Shown piece after piece: positions 20,761 to 32,153 of a stretch of DNA of 64,000 nt (position 1 is the first letter of the stretch; each line of letters opens with the position of its first letter). The notes below the pieces were generated by a model. The model was not told where the DNA came from, ran no database searches, and worked only from the letters and a program-made list of their open reading frames with translations. Made by a program: the position numbers and the translations under genes. The stretch is from Capsaspora owczarzaki ATCC 30864 (taxonomy: Eukaryota; Opisthokonta; Filasterea), in NCBI RefSeq assembly GCF_000151315.2, contig NW_011887300.1:929003-993002 (forward strand), written 5' to 3'.

Positions 20761-22050
20761 TTAAAGCTTGGCCTTGGGCGCTGTGGAGAGTCCAGCAAGT
20801 TCGCGATCGCGGACGGAATAAAAGATCTTGTGGACTTCGTCAAAGGCCGGGACGCTGGCGGCGACATCCCTGCCAAGAAACAGATTTGAGACGTTGGAAT
20901 CCTCCACCAAAGCACACAAAAAGCAATCGCACGTACTTCATCCACTTGTCCACATTGGCGAACGGCGAAAAGTCAAAGCGCACCATCTGGAGCTGAATGA
21001 GCTCGCACACGGCAGAAATGTCTGCAATGGAGGGCTTGTCGCCGCCAATGATGAAGCGGTTGGACTGGAGGAAGTTGGTGTCCTGCCGGAACAGCAAAAA
21101 GCAAGCGGCGGTCAGCATTCCATTCCTCAAAGAGAACATTGCCATGATAGACGCAAACGTGCAAGGAGCGAAAAAAGAAAGGCCGTACAAGCTGCTTGAG
21201 CGCAAACTGGAAGGTCTTGAACGATTCTGCCGAGGACTTTTCGTCAATCTGGATGCCAAAGCGCGGTGCCATGTACTTTTCGCGGAAATGATGCGCCGCC
21301 GTGCGCGTGTACGTGTGATGCCAATCTGCACAATGCAAAGATGAGCCCGCTGTGCACGGCCGTGCAAGGATGGATTGTGCAAGCAATGAAAACAAGAAAA
21401 CACAAATGCGTACCAAGGTACTGGTCCACCAGGGCGCGCTTCTGTGGGTCCTTGGGATACCAATGATCGGGAAGATTGTACTTGTTGCACAGGTACCTCA
21501 AGATTGCATGGCTGTGGTGTGGAGATTCAAAGGATTGAGTGAGTTGAAGAAATTGAAGCGTGTTCCTTCCTGGTCGTGCGGCCGGTCGGATGACGACGGG
21601 GCGCTGTTCACTCGTGTGAGACAGATGCATCTCAATGCCACGACAGCCACGACAGCCAAGGTGATGGAAGAGTGGAGGAGGGACCAGAGCAGATGTGCGT
21701 TCCGCCTCCGCGCTTCATTCACAGCACAGACGCTCACGACTGCTGCGCACCTTTCGAATAGGACAAAGCCATTGTCATCGATGACTGGGATTTTCTTGTT
21801 CGGGTTGATCTTCTTGAACTCTGGCTTGTACTGATCGCCTGTGAACGAGATTGAACCAAATTTTGACTCTGAATTGAATTGCAGAGTTCAGATTATCATC
21901 GGATCATCGAAAGGGGGGGTCGTGCTTCTGACCCTTGACGACGTTGATAATCTTGGGCGTGAACGGCAGGTTGTTGGCGCGCAGCAGAATGAGCACTGCG
22001 CGGCTCGGTTGGCTCATTGCGTCAAAGTACAGCGAAAGACCGGCAGACAT
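20761..22050 (-). CDS. Glutathione S-transferase, theta class
   Basis: A 231-residue cytosolic enzyme conjugating glutathione to electrophiles. Six exons: 22050-21933, 21838-21751, 21511-21414, 21325-21189, 21082-20937 and 20869-20761, with consistent phases. The thioredoxin-fold N-terminal domain starts LSLYFDAMSQPSRAV; theta enzymes use the Ser near the S-Q-P motif to activate glutathione. It continues INPNKKIPVIDDNGFVLFES (cis-Pro and the E-S glutathione gamma-glutamyl site), then AILRYLCNKY and DHWYPKDPQKRALVDQYL. The helical C-terminal domain has FLQSNRFIIGGDKPSIADI, the N-capping/hydrophobic-staple motif of GSTs. Exon 1's donor is GTCAGA inside the codons for K-G; this choice gives the same spacing as animal GSTT1. 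Being next to a P450 is suggestive of detoxification, but the two are convergent, so no shared promoter is implied. Confidence 0.94.
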
Positions 22051-22416
22051 GGTATTTTGATAACTGACTGACGGACTCAGATCAGGAGTTTTACACAAGA
22101 CAAAAATCATCTTGCATTGATATGGACATCTTCACTCCTTTTGAAAACCTTCAGCCAACGGGTGCTTCAGCCAAAAAGCCAGAGCCCAAAGCCATAAGCC
22201 AACAGCCACTCTCTGTCTCGTCGTCCCCGTCGTCCCTGAGCCACCTTCCCCTCATCCCGCTGTTTTTGTTCGACTTTTGATCGACTTTGGTCTCTGTATT
22301 GCCGCTTTTTTTGCCCATCCATCGCTCGGCTGTGGCTCGGGCGCATCTCATTCAGGACACTGCGTCGCACGGCCTCCTGACTGACTGACTGACTGACTAG
22401 CTGACCCTGCGACGGG
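22051..22416. promoter_or_regulatory. Divergent region between GST and MFSD14
   Basis: 366 bp between start codons, with a CTGA tandem repeat (about 22377-22400) just before the MFSD14 ATG. No ORF of note. It must hold both promoters. Confidence 0.5.
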
Positions 22417-22498
22417 ATGGCTGGGTCTGCATTGGAGCCTCATCAGCACGATGACGCTGCGTCTACCATAGCTACTACTCCAAGTCACACTCTTGCTA

Positions 22499-22537
<39 letters not shown>

Positions 22538-23864
22538 GTGGCGGCTCAATAGGAGCAGCGCAGCATGAAGCCAGCTCCAATGCTACTCCTATTGCTGCTG
22601 CTATTGCGGCTGCCGCGCTGTCATCCTCGTCATCCTCGTCATCATCATCCGCAGTCACTGCGGCTACTCTGCTCGACGACGCAACGACAAGCCACACGCG
22701 GCGGAAAGCGTCCGTCACGCACGCCATGATTGTCATTCTCATTGAATTCGCCTGCGTCGGGCTCATCATGCCAATCATCCCGAGCGTCATGAACAATGCA
22801 TTCGGAAATAACGTCTTCTTGGTCTCGGGATTATCGCAAGGCGTCAAGGTAATGGCCCTGTCACTTTGTTGTTTTTGAAAGCAAGGTATCTACCGCCTTT
22901 TGCTCATCTATCTGGTTTGGTGGTTGCTGTGATTGCTTTCGATGCTTGCTGAACTTGTGGACAGGGCATTCTGGCATTCTTCTCGGCACCGGCGGTCGGA
23001 GCATTGTCCGATGTGTACGGGCGAAAGCCATTCCTGCTCTTGTCTGTCTTGTTCACTTGCCTGCCCATCCCGCTCTTGTTCTTTGCCAATCTGTGGCCCT
23101 ACGTCATTGCGATGACATTTTCCGGCCTGTTCGCCGTCACCTTCTCGGTCGTCTTTGCCTACGCAACAGACATTACAACCGAAGACGAGCGCAATTCAGC
23201 TTACGGCAAGGTAAACGACAGAACGAGTGTTCTTGGGCTTTGTTTCTTGCCCATGTTGCATCGTCGTCTCACTTACTGACGTGTGATGATGATTTTGCAA
23301 TCCTTGAATGTGGCGAACTTGTCACCTTCATCTCGTTCTTCTTTCAGATCTCGGCAATGTTCGCGGCCAGTCTGGTGCTCTCTCCGCTCGTGGGCAGCGT
23401 CATGAGCAAGGTCTTTGGCAACGATGCAGTCTACCAGCTGGCATGCCTGCTTGCGTTTGCCGATTTGTTCTACATTTACGTGTACGTGCCAGAGTCGCTC
23501 TCGTTTGAAAAGCTGCAGCGCAACCAGCGCGCTCTCGGCGGGCGGTCGAGTTTGTCGAGCAGCACCTCCTCATCATCCATTCCGACAGCTGGAGCAGCAG
23601 CAAAGCTACACCACCACCCGTCTGACGGAAACATTACCATCCCAGCAGCAGCAGCAGCCTCCATCGCTGCGAGCGATCTGCGGCCATCACCCTCTTCTGG
23701 ATCCTCCTCCATCAACGGGTCGCTCCATCACCTGCATCACAGCAACTCTCATAGCTACAATGGCAGTCCAACTGCACTCGACAGCGGCTTGAATGGCGGA
23801 ACTCTGGGCCACAGCAGCGATCTGCGTGGTGTCAGCCCGCTCGAAGCCGACCTGCATCACAATC

Positions 23865-23900
<36 letters not shown>

Positions 23901-25051
23901 CCAACAACAACCATGGCCGACGGAGTCGACGACATCAGTTGGCTGGATTGTTCAGGACGCTGATGGACAAGGGTGATCCCCTGCGCTCGCTAAAGACCGT
24001 GGTCACCAGTCCCGCGCTTCTCCAGCTGTCACTCATGGTGTTTCTCAGCTACTTGCCCGAGGCGGGAGAGCAAATGCTCATGCTTCAGTACCTGGGAGCG
24101 CGCTTCCACTTTACCGTTTACCAGCTCGCATCCTTCATTGCGGGCATGGGCATTTTGAGCGTGTTTGCCCAGACATCGTTGCTCTCCTACTGCCACACAC
24201 GCTTTGGCGACATGCTGACCATTCAGTTCGGGCTGGCTCTAGCTGCCACCCAGCTAGTGTGGTACGGTGTCGCATCGCTGAGCTGGATGATGTACGGCGC
24301 TGGAGCGCTGGCTGCCCTGTCCACGTTGTGCTACCCTGCCATCTCCGCCCTCGTGTCCAAGCATGCACCTCCCGACCAGCAAGGTGCTGTGCAGGGCATG
24401 ATTACAGGCGTGCGCATGCTCTGCAATGGTCTTGGACCACTTCTGTTTGGCTTGTTGTTCGACATTGCCGGCCTCCAGATTTCAGAGTACCGCGGACACT
24501 CACACGATGACGACGAGGAAGACGACGACGACATCATCTTGCATGCCGGTCTGCCATTTCTGGTGGGTGCCGTGCTCGTCCTCGTAGCACTGGCCCTTTC
24601 CACGCGGCTGCGTCTGGGCGCGCCGTCCTCGATGTCGGCCGTTTTGCATGGCGAGAGCAGTTTGCCGCAGCTGGCTGCGCCTGGTGCCGCCTCTACTTCC
24701 GTCCCTCCGTTGTCGCCGACCAAGCTTCACGGACCCAGCGTCGGATCTGGGCACAGTAACGCCAGCACCAGCGGAAACAATCACACTGTTCTCACTCTGC
24801 CTTCCCCGATGGTTCACTCGGCGCCGCATCCATCGGCGGATCGCGATGACGATGACAGCGACGCCTACTCGGGCAGCAGTAGTAGTGGTGGTACGAGTTG
24901 GTCCAGTAAGTTGGGGTTGCAGCAGCACTCCAAGTACACGAGGCTTGCTGCCGACGACGAGCCGTCCTCCAGCACGGGCACGGCAACCAGCGATTCCTAC
25001 ACTTCCAAACTTCTCAGCTTTACTCGCCGAAAGGACGCCAAGCAATCGTAA
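22417..25051 (+). CDS. MFSD14: MFSD14/HIAT1-like major facilitator transporter
   Basis: A 12-TM orphan solute carrier of endomembranes; mammalian MFSD14A/B have no settled substrate. Three exons, all phase 0: 22417-22848, 22965-23210 and 23348-25051, 793 residues. The N terminus is a ~100-residue Ala/Ser-rich tail. Then: THAMIVILIEFACVGLIMPI (TM1), the MFS motif between TM2 and TM3 as GALSDVYGRKPFLL, FSVVFAYATDITTEDERNSAYG, a Ser/Ala-rich gap after the sixth helix, FLSYLPEAGEQMLMLQYLGA (a hallmark of this family), and QQGAVQGMITGVRMLCNGLG. A central cytosolic loop of about 150 residues (about 23530-23950) has Ser, Ala, His and poly-Asn tracts and is absent from animal homologues (about 490 aa). 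The C-terminal ~170 residues are Ser/Asp-rich and cytosolic. The family match is strong in all TM blocks. Confidence 0.92.
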
Positions 25052-25061
25052 ACTCGAAGCG

Positions 25062-25062
<1 letters not shown>

Positions 25063-25101
<39 letters not shown>
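25063..25101. repeat. GT dinucleotide microsatellite
   Basis: About 19 consecutive TG units just downstream of the MFSD14 stop codon, probably in its 3' UTR. Confidence 0.95.
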
Positions 25102-25104
<3 letters not shown>

Positions 25105-25399
25105 ACCTTTGATTCTGTTTTGTGACTTATCTATTTTTCGATGGAAGCGCTGTACAAGCGCTGTACAACGATGAACTATTTTTTTGATTTACGTGTTGCA
25201 AGTTCACCTCTATAGCGCTGCTTCTCGGACTGATTGAGACTGCGCTCATGAATGTTAGTAGTGCCCTGCAAGTTCTCAGCCAGTTCACGCTCTCATCCCA
25301 GTCCCCATTCAAAATCGATCAATTTCCATTCAATATCAGTCAATCTCAGTCAATCTCAGTCAGTCTCAGTCAGTCTCAGTCAGTCTCAGTCAAACACCA
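25102..25399. promoter_or_regulatory. Upstream region of the TPR gene
   Basis: About 300 bp. The last ~55 bp before the ATG are a degenerate decamer array of CAGTCTCAGT/CAATCTCAGT units (about 25337-25392), which is likely 5' UTR or proximal promoter. No gene. Confidence 0.5.
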
Positions 25400-28021
25400 A
25401 TGCTGCGCTTGATCGCGCGGCCCGTTACTGCTGTGAATGCTGCTGCCTCTGGCACTGCTCCTCCTCCGCCAGTGCTGCTGCCGCGCCGTCACGCGTCCTC
25501 GTCACGCAATGTAATCACTCACCAGGCACCACGTCCGATGGCAGCCGCAGCGATGCAGCAGCGCGTCCCGCACGGCGGCGTGTCGTCCTCTGCGTCTTGG
25601 TCTTGGCGATCGTTGAGCAGCGCGGCTCCTGCGCTCGGCCGAGCGACCCGCGCGACCCAAGCACAAGCTCACGCCGATGAAGAGACACCATCCACGACTG
25701 AAGCGTCGGCCAAAGAGCGACCGAAGGCAGGCCGAGCAAACAAGTCCACTGCTGCTGCTGCTGCTGCTCCAGCCAAGAGCAAGTCCAAACCAAGCGCAGC
25801 CGACACTGCAGACGACGACGCCGCCGCCCCCATCAAGACCTCGAGTCGCAAGCATACCAAGACCAAAAGCAAGCTGCCGGCGGCCGATGGTGGTGCCCGC
25901 TACCCAGCAGTCACTTCCACGCTGGACCAGCACGCACTGGACCTGTTGGCAGCCGTGCCGAAACAACCAAAGCCTGCAGCAAATTCAAAGCGCTTGCACG
26001 AGCATGTCAGAAGGAGCAGATACGAGTATCAACACACTGCCGAAGCGTCGCTCGGCCGACTGCGATCATTACAGATGGTCGTGCTGCCGCCCTTGTCCAA
26101 GTTTATCATGTTTGAACCCTCGTTCAACCAAGCACACACTGTGTCCAACCAGACAGTCCAGTATCCGGCTCGCAAGCGCGCCTTGCTGCCCATCGCGGCT
26201 GACTTTGCCACCGTGCCAAGACTCGCGCAGCAGGTTCGCAACGTACTTGTCCAGTCTGCCGTGCAAGTGTTGCCGCGCCAGCACACCGCAGAGCTGTATC
26301 AGCTTGCATCGAATGTTGTCGATACGCCACTGGTACGCGCCTCGGATGTTGTGCGCAATGCCATGACCGAGCCATACCTTCAGTTTGCCCTCCACGTCCG
26401 CCACCTCTTGGTCGGTTGCAACTCACTCGAAGGCCAACCTCGCTTTTACATGACCTGTGGCACGCTGCTTCCGCGTATCGGCGCGTATACCTTTCTGCTG
26501 ACCGAGGGGCTTGCTACCAAGAGTTGGTCCGGAATCTGTGTTGGACCCAACTATCTTCCCGTGAGGAATGATCTCTTGCCCGAGCCATCTTCCTTTGCGC
26601 GACTGTTGACTTCCGATGAGCTTGTAGCGGGCAGGCAAAAGTCAACGCAACGACAAACAACGCCCGTCGTACCCAGCCCATTGACGAGATTTGCGCTCCA
26701 TCTTCTAAACACCCCTGGCGTGAATGTGGAAGAGGCCTTGGCCTCGTTTCGCGCGCTGCCCGACGCTCCCAAGCTCCCAATTAAGGAAAACGACGAAGGC
26801 ACTCCGGCAGACGCGGTCGGGAAATTGCTTTCTCCCCGCCTGGTGAGCATCACATTCCCGTTATTTTCGACCGCTGGCGTGCTACTGGTGCAAGTTGCCC
26901 AGGCCTTGCGTCAACTGTGCAGCAGCAACAGCAGCAGCAGCAGCAGCAGAAGAAGAAGAAGCAACAGCAGCAACGCTGCTGAATCCATGGATGTCGTGTG
27001 GCCTCGGCTCAATGCTGTCGCTGAACGGTATTTTGCGCCTCTGCTTGCAACAAACATCCCCTCAGGTCGTCTGCTTGAGCAGTTTATGCTTGGGGTCGTC
27101 TGTGTCTATGCGCAACACATCGAGGCGGTTGGGATTGCAACCACCTTTGGCAGTCGTGTTACCGCGACCAGTTCGCGCTTTCCTTCAAGCCGAGGAATTT
27201 TGCGGCCTGCAGGAGCGGTCATGGTGCCCGCAAGCGCGGAACTAACGTCTGGCACGCAGAGCAAGACCGCCAGTGCCGCTCGCACTTCCTGTCCAACAAG
27301 CGCTGCGGCCACCCTTGGGCCGATTCTCGCAGGAGTGCGAGGGTCTTGGTGGAGCATTACCAGCGGCGAGCCCACCAAACCCCACGAATACCCGCCGGAC
27401 GTATGCTTGCCCATCCCTTGGTGCCCTCCCGACTCGCAGTCGGTGCTCTTGCATCGCCGCCTGCCAGAGGCCTTTGATTCAGACTTGCTCTCGGACAATC
27501 CGCCGCGCGGCGCGGTCGTTGCCCAGCCATTCACCTTTTCCGTGGTCTCCTCACCGAGTTGGTTGGAGCACTCGTCTCCCGGCTTGGCTCCAAAGTCTGC
27601 TTCTGCTACTACGAGTCCGGATCTGCTCGCGCTGCGCGAGCTGGTCGTGACGTTGGGGCACACTGACCCATCCCAACGCTCGCTCAAACTCACCAGCCTG
27701 CACACCATTGCCGAGCACGAGCTCCATCTGGAAGATTTCGAGGGCGCACTGCGCACCTGCACGTTGGGCATTGCCATCGAACCCAACTTTGTGCAGCTGC
27801 GGTTGACGCGCGCCAAAGCAGCCCACAAGCTCGGTCGCCACGCATTGGCGCTCGAAGAGCTGGATGCGATCGACTCGCTTGTTGAGCAGCACCGACGCGG
27901 CGACCTCCAACTGCCCAGTGCCACCCAGCTGTTGGTCAACAATAACTACGCTTGGCGCGCGGCCTACGGTGCCATTGAGCAGCTTCGAGCATTGCTCGAT
28001 CCTTCAACCGTTTCCGATTAA
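25400..28021 (+). CDS. Unrecognised protein with C-terminal TPR repeats, possibly mitochondrial
   Basis: A single-exon 873-residue protein that I cannot assign to a family. The start ATG at 25400 gives MLRLIARPVTAVNAAASGTA, followed by an Arg/Ser/Ala-rich, acid-free stretch typical of a mitochondrial presequence. Residues ~80-190 are low complexity (Ala, Lys, Ser). A globular middle (about 200-620) has no motif I recognise; it includes VVLPPLSKFIMFEPSFNQAH and LRSFYMTCGTLLPRIGAYTF-like segments, plus a Ser/Arg/Asn insertion near 26920-26975. The C terminus (about 750-840) has two or three TPR-like helix pairs: LHTIAEHELHLEDFEGALRT, LGIAIEPNFVQLRLTRAKAA and HKLGRHALALEELDAI. TPRs suggest a protein-binding scaffold or assembly factor. 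Mitochondrial location is inference from the N terminus only. Confidence 0.72.
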   Translation: MLRLIARPVTAVNAAASGTAPPPPVLLPRRHASSSRNVITHQAPRPMAAAAMQQRVPHGGVSSSASWSWRSLSSAAPALGRATRATQAQAHADEETPSTTEASAKERPKAGRANKSTAAAAAAPAKSKSKPSAADTADDDAAAPIKTSSRKHTKTKSKLPAADGGARYPAVTSTLDQHALDLLAAVPKQPKPAANSKRLHEHVRRSRYEYQHTAEASLGRLRSLQMVVLPPLSKFIMFEPSFNQAHTVSNQTVQYPARKRALLPIAADFATVPRLAQQVRNVLVQSAVQVLPRQHTAELYQLASNVVDTPLVRASDVVRNAMTEPYLQFALHVRHLLVGCNSLEGQPRFYMTCGTLLPRIGAYTFLLTEGLATKSWSGICVGPNYLPVRNDLLPEPSSFARLLTSDELVAGRQKSTQRQTTPVVPSPLTRFALHLLNTPGVNVEEALASFRALPDAPKLPIKENDEGTPADAVGKLLSPRLVSITFPLFSTAGVLLVQVAQALRQLCSSNSSSSSSRRRRSNSSNAAESMDVVWPRLNAVAERYFAPLLATNIPSGRLLEQFMLGVVCVYAQHIEAVGIATTFGSRVTATSSRFPSSRGILRPAGAVMVPASAELTSGTQSKTASAARTSCPTSAAATLGPILAGVRGSWWSITSGEPTKPHEYPPDVCLPIPWCPPDSQSVLLHRRLPEAFDSDLLSDNPPRGAVVAQPFTFSVVSSPSWLEHSSPGLAPKSASATTSPDLLALRELVVTLGHTDPSQRSLKLTSLHTIAEHELHLEDFEGALRTCTLGIAIEPNFVQLRLTRAKAAHKLGRHALALEELDAIDSLVEQHRRGDLQLPSATQLLVNNNYAWRAAYGAIEQLRALLDPSTVSD

Positions 28022-28421
28022 TCAACCAGCAGCAGAAAAATCAAAAACAAAATAAAAGCAGTATGTTCGAACAGCCGACCAAAAATGATGCTCAGAGTTG
28101 TCGAGATGAAAAACTAGAAAATTGTGGTGGAATTCAAGACAGAGCTAGATCTGGAAATCGTTATGAAATTCAAATTAACAAAGAAAATTATCAAACACAA
28201 AAACAATACCACAAAAACAAGTACCAACAGGATCCGAGTCAATCCAATCCCACCGAGCAGATGTGTTTGGGATATATACTAAAAAAACCCAAAAAAATTG
28301 TACGAGAAGAGGGAGGAATAGAAGGGAAAAAAAAAGAGTGAGAAAAAAAAAAAGAGAAAGAAATATCAGGTAACAAAAAGTACCCCACTAGTTTTGCGCA
28401 TCTATCGCCAGCGAAACAATG
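28022..28421. other. Convergent 3' region (TPR gene / LCAT-like)
   Basis: 400 bp of A-rich sequence between two stop codons. It contains AATAAA-type sequence soon after the TPR stop (about 28050), a plausible polyadenylation signal. No gene. Confidence 0.55.
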
Positions 28422-30074
28422 TTATTGCTGGAGAAGAGCGGCGGCAGCCAGAGCAGATGCCTTGTTGGCAGCGTCCATGACGCCCATGATGTACGCCATG
28501 AATGGATCGCTCTTGAGGAGACCGACGTGCTCCTGGCCTGCAAAGGGAACAATCTCGACGCCGTGGCCGGCATTGTTGCCCACCCAGTTTTGGCAAAGCG
28601 TGAGCGAGGGGAGCTGGACAACCTTGTCGCCTTGGATGGCATCGTCGTAGTAAGGGTTGGTCGAGTTCATGGGAAGGAGGAGGAGGGGGTCTGCGCCAGA
28701 AAGCAAGACCTTGCCGTTGCGGATGACGGGCTCGCGGTACTTGTTCGGGTTGACGGTGGTGGCGTTAATGTCGGCATAGTAGTCAAAGCCTTCGGTGGGC
28801 AGCGTGGTGCCATACATGCAGTGCATGGTTGTGTTTGGCGGGAGAGGGTTGCCGCGGGGTTGGATGACCTTCTGGAGAATGTCAATGGCGCCCGAGCGGT
28901 CGAGAGGCAGCTGGCGGAGGAGGGACGGCAGCGAGTTTTCAACGTCCGTCAGCTGGGCAGTGTAGTTGCGGTTGCCGACCTGGACGAGCGGCTGGGTGCC
29001 AAAGTAGTCGCCGTTGGGGATCATCCAGAGCACACCGCCCATCAGACGCTCGACGGGGAGGAAGGCGTAGCTGCTGCCGGGAAGACCCTCAGAGTTGCCA
29101 GAAATGGCAGTGCTGTAGGCCATCGAGGCGCCGAGGAAGGGCGAGGACACGGACAAAAAGCTCTCGAGGTACAAGTCCTTCCAGGTCTGGTTGACAAACG
29201 TGTTGAGGAAGTGCAGGTAGTACGGGCCGCCGAGCGAGTGGGTCGAGACAAAGACCTTGCGGGGTCCGGTGGCGCAGCTGCGAGTCAGCTCGTACGTGTC
29301 CTCAATCAGAGTCTTGAGGTCAGAGTACATGGACTGGAGAGCAGAGTCGCAAGCGACCATGCGGAAGTCGTAAGGAGCGCCGCGGACGTTCATGTGGTCG
29401 ACGTAGCCGGGGGTCTTGTGGATGAGCGTGTTGGCCCAGCGCTCGTAGACGGCCGAAAAGCCAAAGCCATAGTCCGACTCGACAGCAAACAGATTGGCAA
29501 TGCCTTCAATGCCGCCATAGTCGCGTGGGCGGACCAGAACGCCGACCTGGTTGGTCGACTCGAGTGTGGTAGAGTTGAAAAAGACCTGGATCATGTCTTC
29601 CCAGCATTCGCGAATGTGGTGCGGCGGGATGATGTCTGGAGGAGAGGAGAGGAGAGGAGAGGAGAGGAGAGAGGAGAGTGTGTGCAGGAGGAAGAGGAAG
29701 AGGAATGAAAAGTAAGAAATATGAAAACATGGAGCAAATCAAAAAAACAACGTCCACAAAGATGAACGTGCTCAAAACTACGACTCACCGGAAGACTCGA
29801 TGGAGGGCCACAGGCGGTTGATGCCCGAGCTCCACTTGTTGCGGGGGTAGAGGAGTTCGCATTCGGGGTGGATGAACTTGTACTCTGAGGTGAGGTAGTA
29901 ATCAAGCACGGACGCGCCGAGGCCTGGAATCATGACAATGGGGTGCACGCAGGGGTCGTATTCGCCAATCTGGGCGCCAGACGGGGTGACTGGCGCTTCT
30001 TGTTGGCGGATGGGCAATGCATGGGTGCAGGCAACCGCCGCCACCATCAAAAGCAGCGCACTTTGCTTGAACAT
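28422..30074 (-). CDS. LCAT/lysosomal phospholipase A2 (PLA2G15) family acyltransferase-lipase
   Basis: An alpha/beta-hydrolase that deacylates or transacylates phospholipids, secreted or lysosomal. Two exons, 30074-29789 and 29635-28422, phase 1, about 499 residues. A signal peptide is clear (MFKQSALLLMVAAVACTHAL). The oxyanion region is HPIVMIPGLGASVL. RPRDYGGIEGIANL and RGAPYDFRMVACDS are family blocks. The nucleophile is Ser ~227 in STHSLGGPYYLHFLN, the expected nucleophile elbow. The catalytic Asp is in AIQGDKVVQLPSL and the His in FAGQEHVGLLKSDPF. N-glycosylation sequons (NST, NTT, NAT) fit passage through the secretory route. LCAT versus PLA2G15 cannot be separated by eye. Its intron contains GGAGA repeats. 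Confidence 0.9.
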
Positions 30075-32153
30075 GTTTCTTTTCTTGTTTGAGCAGAGTA
30101 GAGTGGTTTATGGAACGTGTTCTGCCAACATCAACATTAAGAAAGTGAGTGACATTGCAAAACAGAAGTTAGGTCTGTCGGAGTGGTTGTGATAGCGGGA
30201 GAAACGAAGGAAGTAGGAGAAGACGTACGAGCGTTGTTTTGTTGTATTTTCACGAGTGAGCATTTTCATTTCCTTTTCTATTTTGTTTTGCACCATCACT
30301 GACTTGCTTCATCATCATCATCAGCATGGTGATACGATCTGCTGTGCGCTGTGGTCGTCGTCGTCGTCGTCATGCGGCAATGCGTCATTTGATTTTTGTG
30401 GGGTGATGTTTTTTTTTTGTATTAATTTTTCTATTTTTATTTGCTTGTTTTGGCTCCGACCTCCGACAATGCATTTCCAGCCATTTATTGCAGCCACCGA
30501 CGCCGCGCCCGTCAAGCAAGCAAGCAGGCACAGGGGGATGTTTGTGCTGAAACACCCAACGTGGAACGCACACCGCCCTCCATTCAATTGCTGGTTTGGT
30601 TGGTTTTCAAAGTCGGACGATGTTATCAAAAGGGAGCGGTTTTTGCGGAAGGCACTGGAATAGAAAAACCCAATAAATCTTACTAAAACAAAAAACCACA
30701 ACTCGAAATCCGACTGCATCGACCGCTCCACACCCACGAACAACACAAAAGAGCGAGAATGCCAAGCTCGCAGCATACAGTCATTCTCAATCGCTGCTCA
30801 ACGGCACGAGCGAGCGAAAAAAGGGGAGCGTATCCCACGGACAATAGAAAAAAAACAGACCCACCACGTGCGAAACAACGCTGGTAGGCACATCCAGCCA
30901 CAGTCACCCGATGCCACTCAATGGATATGTGTAGTCATATAGAGGCAGTTGAGGTTTGAGTGGTCGGTGCGGGGTGGGGTTGTCAATGGAGTTGTGCTTG
31001 AAAGTGGGTCAATTTCAAAAAAAAAAAAAAAAAAAAAAGAGGGCGAAACCCATCGACTTGAACCCTTTTCAAAAAGGCGCTGAGGGGAGGGGGTTCCAGC
31101 TCACCACCGAGCAGCGTCCAGTTGGAGGTAGAAAGTTGAGGGGAAAATGGCGAGACAGCGAGAGCGCGAGAGGAAAGCACAAAACTCGCAAAAAAGCAAG
31201 AAAAAAAAGAAAAAGCAAAAAAATCGTCCGCAACAAGACAACGCGCAAAGCAGAGCGACAGAGACACACACGAAAGGAGGACCCCTGCTGCACTGCGTAT
31301 GGTGAGAGCGTTCGTCGGAATGTCGCTTTGTGCAAATGTGGATTTCCAACAAAATCGGAACAAAGAAAAACGAAAGTCACAAAAAACTTACCAAAAGACT
31401 GAAAAAAAAAAAATGAATAAAATAGAAAAAAAAAAAAAACGACTGAAAAATACAAAAATATCAAAAAAAACACGAAAAACAAAAAAACAACGCAATCGGA
31501 TGATGTTTTATTGACCAATCAGAATGCAGCAGCCAGTTGAAACAGCGAATCAACGCAAAGTGAGTGTGACCCATTTGGAACGGAAGGCATGATTGAGTAC
31601 ATTGGAGAAGAATGCTGTGGCGAGTGAGGAGAGGAGGAAGCGGGAGGTGGTGGTGGGGGGGGGAGGGAAGGGGAAAGAGAAAGAGAGAAAGAACGAGTGA
31701 GATTTTGGCTGAATCTGCATTGGGAGCAAATGTTTTGATTTTGCGCGGGAAAAAGTCCAAGCAAATTTGGCTTCTGTTCGTTCTCTCTTTCTTTCTTGCT
31801 TTGCGTGGTTGAATTCGGTTGAGTTCGGGTCGTGGGTTACTTAAGAAGAGGGGGGGAGGGCTGTTCATTTCACTGTCGGCTGGCAGCGAGGCTTTGCTTT
31901 GGTTTGTTCAATCCAAACTCAATGATCGCTCAAACTGTTGTGTTTGTCTGCTGCTTTTTGTTACACCCTCAATCAACTGCAATCAACAGCGAAATGAGAG
32001 CAATGCAATGCGTTTCTACGTCCATCCATCCACTCACGAGCAGCTGGTGAATTGAAAAGTACTGCATTGAACAAGAAATGTACAAAAAGGAACGAAACAC
32101 AATGAGCGTTATTATTATTATTATGAGGAAGCCCGTTGTGCGTTGGTGGTCAA
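30075..32153. other. Long AT-rich intergenic region
   Basis: 2.1 kb between the LCAT-like start and the membralin stop. It has several A or T homopolymers (31018-31038, 31190-31225, 31405-31440) and a GA-rich block (31620-31700). The ORFs present are low-complexity Lys/Phe runs and are not coding by content. It should hold the LCAT-like promoter and the membralin 3' UTR. A non-coding RNA could not be seen or excluded. Confidence 0.5.

Noticed and set aside
24500-25045. Antisense ORF opposite the MFSD14 C terminus
   Set aside because: It overlaps a firmly identified transporter; composition is Arg/Ala/Gly shadow sequence.
30956-31518. Overlapping Lys-rich (+) and Phe-rich (-) ORFs
   Set aside because: They arise from A/T homopolymers; no domain, splice or codon-bias support.
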